A stretch of DNA of 64,000 nt from an uncultured Polaribacter sp. GTDB lineage: Bacteria > Bacteroidota > Bacteroidia > Flavobacteriales > Flavobacteriaceae. The notes below the pieces were generated by a model. The model did not search any database. It was not told the DNA's origin and was given only the letters and a program-made list of their open reading frames with translations. Below, one piece after another: positions 47,397-56,529 of the stretch (position 1 is its first letter; every line of letters begins with the position of its first letter). The DNA lies in contig NZ_CANNFF010000004.1 of NCBI RefSeq assembly GCF_947503855.1, positions 1-64,000 of the forward strand, written 5' to 3'. The position numbers and the translations under genes are program-made.

Positions 47397-48620
47397 TTAC
47401 AAATCGTATTGTTTAATTTTTCTGTAAAGCGTTCTTTCAGAAATGCCCAACTCTTTTGCTGCCAATTTACGTTTATTATTATTTTTTTCTAAAGATTTTT
47501 TTATCATCTCTATTTCTTTGTCTTGTAAAGATAAAGATTCATCTTCTTCTATAGTCTCTATAAAATCATAATCTTTTTCTTTGCTAGAATTTTGTGGTAT
47601 GTTTAAAACCTCAATATCATGGTCTTTTAATTTTTGATCGCCATAAATTTTTTGAAGCAAATCATGATTTTCTTCTTCCAATTCTTCTACACTTCCATTT
47701 TTCATTAAGTCTAGCGTTAATTTTTTTAAATCGTTGATATCATTACGCATATCAAATAAAATTTTATACATAATATCTCTTTCGCTAGAAAAATCGTTGT
47801 CTTTTTTACCACCTATTATTGCTGGTAAATTGCCTGAAGCATTGGGTAAATATTGTTGAAGTTTGTCAGCAGTAATTGTTCTGCTTTCTTCAATCACAGA
47901 AATTTGTTCTGCTAGATTTTTTAATTGACGAATGTTACCAGGAAATCTATAATTTAAAAGTACTTTAATGGCAGTTTCTTCTAATCTAATAGACGGCATT
48001 CTGTATTTTTGTGCAAAATCTGATGCAAATTTTCTAAAGAGCAAATGAATATCTTCATTACGTTCTCTTAAAGGGGGTAAACTAATTTCTACTGTGCTTA
48101 ACCTGTAATACAAATCTTCTCTAAAACGCTCTTTTTGTATAGCTTCTTGCATGTTTACATTCGTAGCTGCAACAATTCTAACATTTGTTTTTTGCGTTTT
48201 AGAAGAACCTACTTTTATAAATTCGCCATTTTCTAAAACACGTAGTAAACGAACTTGTGTGGTTAATGGAAGCTCGCCAACTTCATCTAAAAAAATGGTA
48301 CCACCATCTGCCACTTCAAAATAACCTTTTCTGTCTTGTGTTGCTCCTGTAAAAGAACCTTTTTCGTGTCCAAAAAGCTCACTATCTATAGTTCCTTCTG
48401 GAATTGCACCGCAGTTTACTGCAATATATTTTGCGTGTTTTCTGTGTGATAAAGAATGAATAATTTTAGGAATATTTTCTTTACCAACACCACTTTCTCC
48501 AGTAACTAAAACAGAAATATCTGTAGGCGCAACTCTTACCGCTTTTTCTAAAGCACGGTTTAACTGCACATCATTACCAATAATGCCAAAACGTTGTTTT
48601 ATTGCTTGTAAATTTTCCAT
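47397..48620 (-). CDS. sigma-54-dependent transcriptional activator without receiver domain
   Basis: About 407 residues. The AAA+ core starts almost at once: Walker A GESGVGKE, sigma-54-contact loop GSFTGA (usual GAFTGA), Walker B GGTIFLDEVGEL and the arginine-finger region FREDLYYRLSTVEI. The C-terminal Fis-type helix-turn-helix is LAAKELGISERTLYRKI. There is no N-terminal receiver or GAF domain, so activity must be set by level or partner. A long acidic linker (about 280-370) precedes the DNA-binding end. The ATG at 48620 (MENLQAI) is preferred over a start eight codons upstream. Its targets are unknown; a sigma-54-like box lies before groES 2 kb downstream. Confidence 0.92.
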   Translation of the reverse strand: MENLQAIKQRFGIIGNDVQLNRALEKAVRVAPTDISVLVTGESGVGKENIPKIIHSLSHRKHAKYIAVNCGAIPEGTIDSELFGHEKGSFTGATQDRKGYFEVADGGTIFLDEVGELPLTTQVRLLRVLENGEFIKVGSSKTQKTNVRIVAATNVNMQEAIQKERFREDLYYRLSTVEISLPPLRERNEDIHLLFRKFASDFAQKYRMPSIRLEETAIKVLLNYRFPGNIRQLKNLAEQISVIEESRTITADKLQQYLPNASGNLPAIIGGKKDNDFSSERDIMYKILFDMRNDINDLKKLTLDLMKNGSVEELEEENHDLLQKIYGDQKLKDHDIEVLNIPQNSSKEKDYDFIETIEEDESLSLQDKEIEMIKKSLEKNNNKRKLAAKELGISERTLYRKIKQYDL

Positions 48621-48634
48621 ATTGCCCCTTTTAA

Positions 48635-48739
48635 TTTCCCCCAAGGGGAAAAATACTCTTGTGTTATTTTTTTTCTCTAAACTATACTCTGTAAAATTTT
48701 TTTATCCCTAATATTGGAGTTCCTTCCCTTTGGGAAGGT
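48635..48739. repeat. two short palindromes between miaB and the activator gene
   Basis: TTTCCCCCAAGGGGAAA at 48635 and CCTTCCCTTTGGGAAGG at 48723. Both are GC-rich hairpins in AT-rich surroundings and resemble dispersed CCCCTTTGGGG-type intergenic repeats of flavobacteria. Confidence 0.5.
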
Positions 48740-48754
48740 TAGGATGGGCTGTTT

Positions 48755-50212
48755 TTAATTATTATCAGAATAGCCTACTGCAATTCCTTTTAAGGTTGCA
48801 GAGGTACAGTCTTCTACTTTTACCATCACAAAATCACCTAATTTATAGTGTTCTTTAGGGAACACAATAACTGTGTTTTGTGTATTTCTTCCTTTCCATT
48901 CATTAGGGTTTTTCTTAGAAGTTCCTTCAATTAAAACTTCTTCTGTTTTACCTAAATGTTGTTGTGTTCTATATAAAGAGTGTTCTTGTTGTAAATCGAT
49001 TACTTCTTGTAAACGATGTTTTTTTACTTCCGCAGGCACATCATCATCCATTTTTTTTCCTGCTAAAGTTCCTGGTCTTTCAGAATAGGCAAACATAAAA
49101 CCGAAATCGTATTTTACATAACGCATTAATGCTAAAGTATCTTGATGATCTTGCTCTGTTTCACCACAAAAACCAACAATCATATCTTGAGAAAGTGCCA
49201 TTTCTGGTACCATTTTATAGATATTGTCTACCAACTCCATATACTCTTCACGAGTATGTTGTCTGTTCATGGCTTTTAACATAGCATTACTACCACTTTG
49301 AACTGGTAAGTGAATGTATTTGCAAATATTTTTGTGTTTTGCCATTACATGTATCACATCTAAACTCATATCTTGTGGATTAGATGTAGAAAAACGAAAA
49401 CGTGTTTTAGGGAATTTGGTAGCACACATGTCTAACAATTCTGCAAATCCTACAGCCGTTGCTTGTGCTATTTCAGAAGCTTTTTTAAAGTCTTTTTTCA
49501 AACCACCTCCATACCAAAGAAAACTATCTACATTTTGCCCAAGCAAAGTAATTTCTTTAAAGTTTTTATCTACCATGGTTTGTATTTCCTCTAAAATACT
49601 TTTAGGATCTCTACTTCTTTCACGACCTCGAGTAAACGGAACCACACAAAAGGTACACATATTGTCACAACCTCTTGTAATAGAAACAAATGCAGAAACT
49701 CCATTTGAGTTTAAACGCACAGGAGAAATATCTCCATAAGTTTCTTCTTTAGATAAAATTACATTTACGGCATCTCTACCTTCGTAAACTTCTTCTAAAA
49801 GATTTGGTAAATCTTTATAAGCATCTGGTCCAACAACAAGATCTACAATTTTTTCTTCCTCTAAAAATTTTTCCTTTAAGCGTTCAGCCATACAACCTAA
49901 AACACCAACCTTCATTTTATGATTAGATTGCTGTTTTACTCTATTATATTTTTGTAATCTTTTACGAACTGTAGTTTCTGCCTTTTCACGAATAGAACAT
50001 GTATTTACCAAAACTAAGTCTGCCTCTTCTAATATTTGTGTAGTATTGTAACCTTCTTTATTTAAAATAGAAGCTACAATTTCACTATCATTCATATTCA
50101 TTTGGCAACCATAACTTTCTATAAAAAGCTTTTTGGTATTTTCCTTTTTATTTTCGGTTACAAGAGCTTTCCCTTGTATTTTTTCATCTATTACCTTTTC
50201 AACTGTTTTCAT
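48755..50212 (-). CDS. miaB: tRNA-2-methylthio-N6-dimethylallyladenosine synthase
   Basis: About 485 residues. The N-terminal domain has ESYGCQMNMNDSE with the first cluster Cys, NTCSIREKAE and GCMAERLKE; the radical-SAM Cys motif is RGCDNMCTFCVVPFTRG; a TRAM domain ends the protein (about 425-485, RTQQHLGKTEEVLIEG). It adds a methylthio group to i6A37 of tRNAs. An upstream in-frame start at 50278 adds a hydrophobic non-family leader; the ATG at 50212 (MKTVEKVIDEKI) is preferred. Confidence 0.95.
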   Translation of the reverse strand: MKTVEKVIDEKIQGKALVTENKKENTKKLFIESYGCQMNMNDSEIVASILNKEGYNTTQILEEADLVLVNTCSIREKAETTVRKRLQKYNRVKQQSNHKMKVGVLGCMAERLKEKFLEEEKIVDLVVGPDAYKDLPNLLEEVYEGRDAVNVILSKEETYGDISPVRLNSNGVSAFVSITRGCDNMCTFCVVPFTRGRERSRDPKSILEEIQTMVDKNFKEITLLGQNVDSFLWYGGGLKKDFKKASEIAQATAVGFAELLDMCATKFPKTRFRFSTSNPQDMSLDVIHVMAKHKNICKYIHLPVQSGSNAMLKAMNRQHTREEYMELVDNIYKMVPEMALSQDMIVGFCGETEQDHQDTLALMRYVKYDFGFMFAYSERPGTLAGKKMDDDVPAEVKKHRLQEVIDLQQEHSLYRTQQHLGKTEEVLIEGTSKKNPNEWKGRNTQNTVIVFPKEHYKLGDFVMVKVEDCTSATLKGIAVGYSDNN

Positions 50213-50643
50213 ATCTAAAAAATGAATTGCAAATATACAACCAAAAAAGAAATTTAATGACATATTGGCAGAAAACAAAAACTCCTTTTTAAAATAAAGT
50301 GAAATAAAATTTTTTATGTATTCATTCTTTTTTCGGCAGTCATTTATTTGATAATATTAAATTTGATGAAAATATTTGTTCATAAGAATTGTATTTTTGC
50401 TTTTCTTGTAGATAAAAATTCTTATTCTTAAAAGTAATTATTGTTTTTAGTTTTCTAGAATTTTTACTTTTTGTGGGCGGAAATTCATCAACAGAGATGA
50501 AACAAAAGATAGTTGTACAGTAATTTTTGTCTTAAAATTGTTGTAAAAATTAACTAATAAAAAATTAATAAAAAAAAACTGCATACTTTTGCAGTTCAAA
50601 AACACGCAGTTTACACTGCCAGAATTACGACAAAAAAATATAC
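50213..50643 (+). other. miaB-topA divergent intergenic region
   Basis: 431 bp without a convincing gene. TACTTTTG at 50584-50591 fits a -7 box for topA, and TATTTTTG at 50392-50399 is a second match further up. CTGC/GCAG words around the first box form a small hairpin. A 79-codon open frame on the minus strand (50447-50686) overlaps the topA start and has no protein-like features. Confidence 0.4.
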
Positions 50644-53145
50644 ATGGCAAAGAATTTAGTAATTGTAGAGTCACCAGCAAAAGCAAAAACCATCGAGAAA
50701 TTTCTTGGAAAAGATTTTCAAGTAGAATCTAGTTATGGGCATATTGCAGATTTACCTTCTAAAGAATTGGGTATAGATGTAGATGGTGATTTTAGTCCTA
50801 AATATATAGTTTCTGAAGATAAAAAACCCGTTGTTAAAAAGTTAAGAACGTTAGCAAACAAAGCAGATATTGTATGGTTAGCAAGTGATGAAGATAGAGA
50901 GGGAGAAGCAATTGCGTGGCATTTAAAAGAGCAATTAAAATTAAAAGATGTCAATACAAAACGCATTGTTTTTCATGAAATTACTAAAAAAGCCATCTTA
51001 AAAGCAGTCGAAAATCCTAGAGATATAGACTACAATATGGTAAACGCACAACAAGCACGTAGAGTTTTAGATAGGCTTGTTGGGTACGAGTTATCGCCAG
51101 TTTTATGGAGAAAGGTAAAAGGAGGTTTGTCTGCAGGTAGAGTACAATCTGTAGCAGTGCGTTTAATTGTAGAAAGAGAACGTAGCATACAAGAATTTAA
51201 ACCAGAAACACATTATAAGGTAGTTGCAGAGTTTTCAAATAAAGAAGGCAAATCGTTTAAAGCCACCATTCCAAAAAATTTCGACTCTAAAAAAGCAGCA
51301 GAAGATTTTTTAAAATCTTGTGCAAATGCTGATTTTTCTATTGCAGATTTAACAAAAAAACCTGCCAAAAAATCGCCAGCAGCACCTTTTACAACATCTA
51401 CTTTACAACAAGAGGCGTCGCGTAAATTAGGTTTTCCTGTTGGAAAAACCATGCAAGTTGCACAACGTTTGTACGAAGCTGGTTTAATAACTTATATGAG
51501 AACAGATAGTGTAAACTTATCTGTAGATGCTAGAAACGAAGCAGAAGAAGAAATTACCAATTATTACGGAAAAGAATATAGCAAACAACGTGTTTTTAAG
51601 TCGAAAGCAAAAGGTGCACAAGAAGCCCATGAAGCAATTAGACCAACCAACATGAAAATGCATGCAATAGATACAGAGTATGACCAAAATAGATTGTACG
51701 ATTTAATTTGGAAAAGAACTCTGGCTTCTCAAATGAGTGATGCACAATTAGAGCGTACTAATGTAAAAATTGAAAACTCAGAAAACACTAAGCTTTTTAC
51801 AGCGAATGGAGAAATGATAAAATTTGATGGTTTCTTAAAAGTCTATTTAGAAGGAAATGACGACGAAGATGGAGAAGAACAATCAGGTATGCTACCAAAC
51901 CTAAAAGTAAAAGATCAATTAAATTATACTTTTATAAATGCAACACAGCGTTTTACAAGTCCACCGTATCGATTTACAGAAGCATCTTTGGTAAAGCAAT
52001 TAGAAGAATTAGGTATTGGTCGTCCATCTACTTATGCACCAACAATTTCTACCGTACAAAGAAGAGGTTATATAGAAAAAGGGCAAAATGAAGGTATTGA
52101 AAGAGAATATCAACAAATTATTTTAAAAGATGCCAATGTTAAAACGCAAACGTTAACAGAAAAAACAGGTTCAGACAAAAATAAGTTGGTGCCAACAGAT
52201 ATAGGTAACATTGTAAACGATTTTTTAGTAGCTAATTTTTCTAATATTTTAGATTTTGGTTTTACAGCCAAAGTAGAAAATTCTTTTGATGATATTTCTG
52301 AAGGTGATGAAAACTGGACAGAAATGATTAAAGATTTTTATACCAAATTTCACGACAATGTAGAAGATGTGAAAGAAAATGCTGATAGAGAAAGTGGAGA
52401 GCGTATTTTAGGCGAACATCCAAAATCGGGTAAAACAGTTTTAGTACGTTTAGGTAAATTTGGCCCAATTGCACAAATTGGGGCACCAGAAGACGACGAA
52501 AAACAATTTGCAAGTTTAAATAAAGATCAAAATCTTGGCACTATAACTCTAGAAGAAGCTTTAGAATTATTTTTATTACCAAAAAGTTTAGGAATTTATG
52601 AAGGTGAAGAAGTAATTGTTTCTAATGGACGCTTTGGACCTTATATTCGATTTGGAAAAATGTTTGTTTCTCTAGATAAAGGAGAAAACCCTATGGAAGT
52701 AGATTTGCCTAGAGCTCAAGAGTTAATTGTTGCAAAACAAAAAGCAGATGCACCCATAGCGCATTACGAAGATTTGCCTGTACAAAAAGGAGTTGGACGT
52801 TTTGGGCCTTTTTTAAAATGGAATGGTATGTTTATCAACGTAAATAAAAAATACGATTTTGATAATCTTACAGAAGCCGATATTGAAGAGTTGATAGAAA
52901 CCAAAAAGCAAAAAGAAATCGACAAAGTAATTCATCATTGGGAAGATGTTGATATTCGTGTAGAAAAAGCAAGATGGGGTCGTTTTAATGTGTTAAAAGG
53001 TAAAATTAAAATAGAATTACCTAAAACTACAGCCATAGAAAAACTTACGAAAGACGAAGCTGTTAAAATGATTGAAGCAAAAACACCAAAGAAAAAAGCA
53101 CCAAAAAGAAAAACATCAACAAAAAAAACCACTAAAAAGAAATAA
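50644..53145 (+). CDS. topA: DNA topoisomerase I
   Basis: 833 residues (E. coli 865), type IA. The Toprim domain begins KNLVIVESPAKAKTIEKFLG and holds SDEDREGEAIAWHL. The active-site Tyr is in AGLITYMRTDSVNL. Three topoisomerase C-terminal repeats follow (LVRLGKFGPIAQIG, SNGRFGPYIRFG, GVGRFGPFLKW) instead of zinc ribbons, then a Lys-rich tail (KTPKKKAPKRK). It relaxes negative supercoils. An arginase-family gene follows after 35 bp and is likely co-transcribed. Confidence 0.97.
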   Translation: MAKNLVIVESPAKAKTIEKFLGKDFQVESSYGHIADLPSKELGIDVDGDFSPKYIVSEDKKPVVKKLRTLANKADIVWLASDEDREGEAIAWHLKEQLKLKDVNTKRIVFHEITKKAILKAVENPRDIDYNMVNAQQARRVLDRLVGYELSPVLWRKVKGGLSAGRVQSVAVRLIVERERSIQEFKPETHYKVVAEFSNKEGKSFKATIPKNFDSKKAAEDFLKSCANADFSIADLTKKPAKKSPAAPFTTSTLQQEASRKLGFPVGKTMQVAQRLYEAGLITYMRTDSVNLSVDARNEAEEEITNYYGKEYSKQRVFKSKAKGAQEAHEAIRPTNMKMHAIDTEYDQNRLYDLIWKRTLASQMSDAQLERTNVKIENSENTKLFTANGEMIKFDGFLKVYLEGNDDEDGEEQSGMLPNLKVKDQLNYTFINATQRFTSPPYRFTEASLVKQLEELGIGRPSTYAPTISTVQRRGYIEKGQNEGIEREYQQIILKDANVKTQTLTEKTGSDKNKLVPTDIGNIVNDFLVANFSNILDFGFTAKVENSFDDISEGDENWTEMIKDFYTKFHDNVEDVKENADRESGERILGEHPKSGKTVLVRLGKFGPIAQIGAPEDDEKQFASLNKDQNLGTITLEEALELFLLPKSLGIYEGEEVIVSNGRFGPYIRFGKMFVSLDKGENPMEVDLPRAQELIVAKQKADAPIAHYEDLPVQKGVGRFGPFLKWNGMFINVNKKYDFDNLTEADIEELIETKKQKEIDKVIHHWEDVDIRVEKARWGRFNVLKGKIKIELPKTTAIEKLTKDEAVKMIEAKTPKKKAPKRKTSTKKTTKKK

Positions 53146-53180
53146 GGATTTCTTATATTGCAGTTGTTTTATAATATTAT

Positions 53181-54341
53181 ATGAACGCAGACTTTTTATC
53201 CCCCATAAAAGATTCTGTTGTGGCGCATTTAGCATCACAGCAAGACAAATCTTTGGGTAATTTTATACGTTTTCATACAGAAGAAGGTGGTTTACCAGAT
53301 TTAGGAAATGTAGAAATTGCAATATTCGGTGTCCAAGAAGATAGAAATTCTCAAGATAATTTTGGATGCGGAGAAGACTTACACTTCATTAGAAAAAAAC
53401 TATATCAATTATTTCCTGGTAATTGGCATACAGCCATTGCAGATTTGGGCAATGTAAAAAAAGGAAACACAGTTTCAGACACTTATTTTGCTGTAAAAGA
53501 AATAGTTACTACGCTTTTAAAACAAAATGTAATCCCCATAATTATAGGTGGTGGACAAGATATCACATATGTAAATTATAGAGCTTATGATAGTTTAGAG
53601 CAAACCGTAAATATAACTACCGTAGACAGTAGATTCGATTTGGGTAATTTAGAAGACGAATTAACCTCACAATCTTACCTTAGCAAAATCATCATGCAAG
53701 AACCCAGTAATTTGTTTAATTATTGCAATGTTGGGTATCAAACATATTTTAACTCGCAAGAAGAAATAAATCTTTTAGATAATTTATTTTTTGATGCCTA
53801 TAGGTTAGGAAATTCAAAAGAATTAGAAAGTGTAGAGCCCGCTTTTAGAAATTCAGATATTGTTTCTATAGACATTGGGGCCATCCGTCAAAGTGAAGCA
53901 CCAGCAAACAATAACGCTTCTCCAAATGGTTTTTTTGGTGAAGAAATTTGTGCAATTGCAAGATATGCAGGTATAAGTGATAAAGTTTCGTCTTTTGGAA
54001 TTTACGAGTATAATCCTAAACACGATAAAAATCATCAAACAGCCCATTTAATAGCGCAAATGATATGGTATTTTATAGAAGGAGTTAATTTTAGAGTAAA
54101 CGATTATCCGTTTTCTGGTAAAGAAAATTATCAAAAATTTACCGTCTTGTTAGAAGATGATGATCCGCTTACGTTTTATAAAAGCAATAAATCTGGCAGA
54201 TGGTGGATAGAAATAAATATTTTATCAAATAATAAATACAAAAGACATGCGTTAGTACCATGTACATATAAAGATTACACAGAAGCAACAAAGCAGGTTA
54301 TACCAGAGAAATGGTATAAAGCAATGAAAAAAATGGTGTAA
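53181..54341 (+). CDS. arginase/formimidoylglutamase-family protein with altered metal ligands
   Basis: 386 residues. The ureohydrolase fold can be followed: VEIAIFGVQEDRNSQDN at the start, IIIGGGQDITYVNYRAYD, TVDSRFDLGN and VSIDIGAIRQSEAP. Family enzymes bind two Mn with GGDHS or GGGHE, DAHxD and SxDxD. Here the ligands read Gln for His, Arg for His and Gly for Asp, so at least three of six are lost and catalysis is doubtful. It lies between topA and gldK and may have a non-catalytic role linked to them. Related Bacteroidota genes occupy the same place, from memory. Confidence 0.8.
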   Translation: MNADFLSPIKDSVVAHLASQQDKSLGNFIRFHTEEGGLPDLGNVEIAIFGVQEDRNSQDNFGCGEDLHFIRKKLYQLFPGNWHTAIADLGNVKKGNTVSDTYFAVKEIVTTLLKQNVIPIIIGGGQDITYVNYRAYDSLEQTVNITTVDSRFDLGNLEDELTSQSYLSKIIMQEPSNLFNYCNVGYQTYFNSQEEINLLDNLFFDAYRLGNSKELESVEPAFRNSDIVSIDIGAIRQSEAPANNNASPNGFFGEEICAIARYAGISDKVSSFGIYEYNPKHDKNHQTAHLIAQMIWYFIEGVNFRVNDYPFSGKENYQKFTVLLEDDDPLTFYKSNKSGRWWIEINILSNNKYKRHALVPCTYKDYTEATKQVIPEKWYKAMKKMV

Positions 54342-54445
54342 TTGATTAAAAAATAAAATCCGATACGTTAAATGCGAATTCAACATTGTTTTTTAGAAAA
54401 AAAAATAATAGGTTTACGAACTTTTTAGTAAAGATATATCAGAAT

Positions 54446-55807
54446 ATGAAGAAAGCAGCATTATTTGCACTTTTAATAATAGTATTTTACAGTTGTGGCT
54501 CTAATGATAGGGGAGAATTGGTAGGTGTAAAAGTCAAGAAAAAATGGTTTTCAGAAAAACCATACGGTATGACTTTAATTCCTGGTGGTTCTTTTACTAT
54601 GGGTAAGCAAGATCAAGATATTATTGGTACCATGAATGCACCAACAAAAACAGTTACTGTAAGACCTTATTACATGGACGAAACAGAAATTACCAATAGT
54701 GAGTACAAAGAATTTGTGCATTGGGTTAGAGATTCTATTGTGAGAACAAAATTAGCGTACCAAGCAGAATTTGCTGCAATGGGTGCAAACCCAAGTCCAG
54801 ATGGCACACCACTTTCTGGGGGTATACACGATTATGCTTTTGCAACAGTAGATACTACAGATGCCTCACCATACCAAAAATATATGTACGAAAATTATTG
54901 GAGTTTCGATTCTATAAAACCCCTGAATTGGGAAACAGAATTGGTTTGGAAAAAAGAAGATTATCCAGACATAGATTATGTAGAAGTCATGGACTCTTTA
55001 TACATTTCTAGAGAAGAAGCAGTAGATGGTATTAGAACATTTAATACAAAATTTTTAAAATACAGATATTCTTGGTTTGATAGAGACAATGCTGCAAGAA
55101 AAGGAGGGAATAGAAGAGATTTTATAAATGATACAACTTTTCACATTTACCCAGACACCACAGCTTGGGTTAAAGATTTTAATTATTCTTACAATGACCC
55201 AATGCACCAAGATTATTTTCATCATCAATCATATGGAGATTATCCTGTGGTGGGTGTTACTTGGAATCAAGCAAACGCTTTTTGTAACTGGAGAACAAAA
55301 AAGAAAAACGATTATTTAAGAGGTAAAAAAAACGTAACACAAGTTCCAGATTTTAGATTACCTACAGAAGCTGAATGGGAATATGCTGCAAGAGGTGGTT
55401 TAGAATTTGCAACCTATCCTTGGGGTACAGGAAGTACAACAAGTGATAGAGGTTGTTTTTTAGCAAACTTTAAACCAGTAAGAGGTAATTATGCAGTAGA
55501 TGGTGCTTTATATACCATGGAAGCAAAATCTTTTAACGCAAACGATTATGGCTTATACAATATGGCTGGTAATGTTTCTGAATGGACAAATACAGCTTAC
55601 AACTTGTCTTCTTACTATATGGCCTCAACTATGAACCCAAATTTAGAAGATAGAAAAAATAAAAGAAAAATTGTACGGGGAGGTTCTTGGAAAGATGTAG
55701 CCTATTTTTTAGAAGTAAGTTCTAGAGATTATGAATATGTTGATACAGCAAGAAGTTATATCGGTTTTAGAACCGTACAAGATTACATAGGAACAACTAA
55801 AAAATAA
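54446..55807 (+). CDS. gldK: gliding motility / type IX secretion lipoprotein GldK
   Basis: About 453 residues. A lipoprotein signal ends IVFYSCGSND with the lipidated Cys near 16. The rest is an FGE-sulfatase (formylglycine-generating-enzyme-like) domain: GMTLIPGGSFTMGKQDQD, RPYYMDETEITNSEYKEFV, WNQANAFCNWR, RLPTEAEWEYAARGG, MAGNVSEWTN and RGGSWKD. In GldK this fold is structural; it forms the periplasmic ring of the type IX secretion machine with GldN. The ATG at 54446 (MKKAALFALL) precedes a clear signal peptide, unlike the upstream in-frame start at 54386. It is first of gldKLMN. Confidence 0.95.
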   Translation: MKKAALFALLIIVFYSCGSNDRGELVGVKVKKKWFSEKPYGMTLIPGGSFTMGKQDQDIIGTMNAPTKTVTVRPYYMDETEITNSEYKEFVHWVRDSIVRTKLAYQAEFAAMGANPSPDGTPLSGGIHDYAFATVDTTDASPYQKYMYENYWSFDSIKPLNWETELVWKKEDYPDIDYVEVMDSLYISREEAVDGIRTFNTKFLKYRYSWFDRDNAARKGGNRRDFINDTTFHIYPDTTAWVKDFNYSYNDPMHQDYFHHQSYGDYPVVGVTWNQANAFCNWRTKKKNDYLRGKKNVTQVPDFRLPTEAEWEYAARGGLEFATYPWGTGSTTSDRGCFLANFKPVRGNYAVDGALYTMEAKSFNANDYGLYNMAGNVSEWTNTAYNLSSYYMASTMNPNLEDRKNKRKIVRGGSWKDVAYFLEVSSRDYEYVDTARSYIGFRTVQDYIGTTKK

Positions 55808-55840
55808 TAAAAGTACCCTAAAAATAAATTAAAAAAAATC

Positions 55841-56485
55841 ATGGCACAATCAAAATCATACAAAAAAATAATGAATTTCGTTTACGGAATGGGAGCAGCA
55901 GTAGTAATTATTGGAGCCCTATTTAAAATTCAACACATATCATTTGGGTTTTTAACCGGAGGTGTAATGTTAACTCTTGGATTGGTAACAGAAGCTTTAG
56001 TATTTGCAATATCTGCTTTTGATCCACCAGAAGAAGACTTAGATTGGTCTAAAGTTTATCCAGAATTGGCAGATGGAACTCTATCGTCAGAAAAAGAAAC
56101 GACGAAATTAGGAGCAGATGGTATGTTGTCTCAAAAATTAGACAACTTGTTACAAGAGGCTAAAATTGATTCAAGTTTAATGGAAAGTCTAGGTGCTAGT
56201 ATGAAGAATTTTCAAAATGCAGCAGAAGGTTTATCTGCAGCATCAGAATCTGTGGCATCTACAAATAAATATAATGAAGAAATGTCTAAAGCTGCCTTAC
56301 AAATGGAGTCTTTAAATAACTTGTATAAAGTACAAGTAGAAAATACAAGCAAACAAGCAGACTTAAATACAGCTGTTGTAGAAAATACAGAAAAATTAAA
56401 AGAACAAATGGATGCTTTGGCACAAAACATGTCTTCTTTAAATGGAGTTTATGGTGGTATGCTTTCTGCAATGTCTACAAAATAA
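55841..56485 (+). CDS. gldL: gliding motility / type IX secretion inner-membrane motor protein GldL
   Basis: 214 residues. Two membrane helices near the N-terminus (KIMNFVYGMGAAVVIIGALF and FLTGGVMLTLGLVTEALVF) carry a buried Glu (in TEALVF) that the family needs for proton flow. A long cytoplasmic tail is Ala/Ser-rich and coiled-coil-like. With GldM it forms the proton-driven motor of type IX secretion and gliding. It lies 33 bp after gldK and 44 bp before gldM. Confidence 0.95.
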   Translation: MAQSKSYKKIMNFVYGMGAAVVIIGALFKIQHISFGFLTGGVMLTLGLVTEALVFAISAFDPPEEDLDWSKVYPELADGTLSSEKETTKLGADGMLSQKLDNLLQEAKIDSSLMESLGASMKNFQNAAEGLSAASESVASTNKYNEEMSKAALQMESLNNLYKVQVENTSKQADLNTAVVENTEKLKEQMDALAQNMSSLNGVYGGMLSAMSTK

Positions 56486-56529
56486 TAATTAGTTAAAACA
56501 AATGTATAACAACTTAAAAACTAATTAGA

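Noticed and set aside
50447..50686. 79-codon minus-strand ORF overlapping the topA start
   Set aside because: Low-complexity composition, overlaps a certain gene, and looks like chance in AT-rich DNA.
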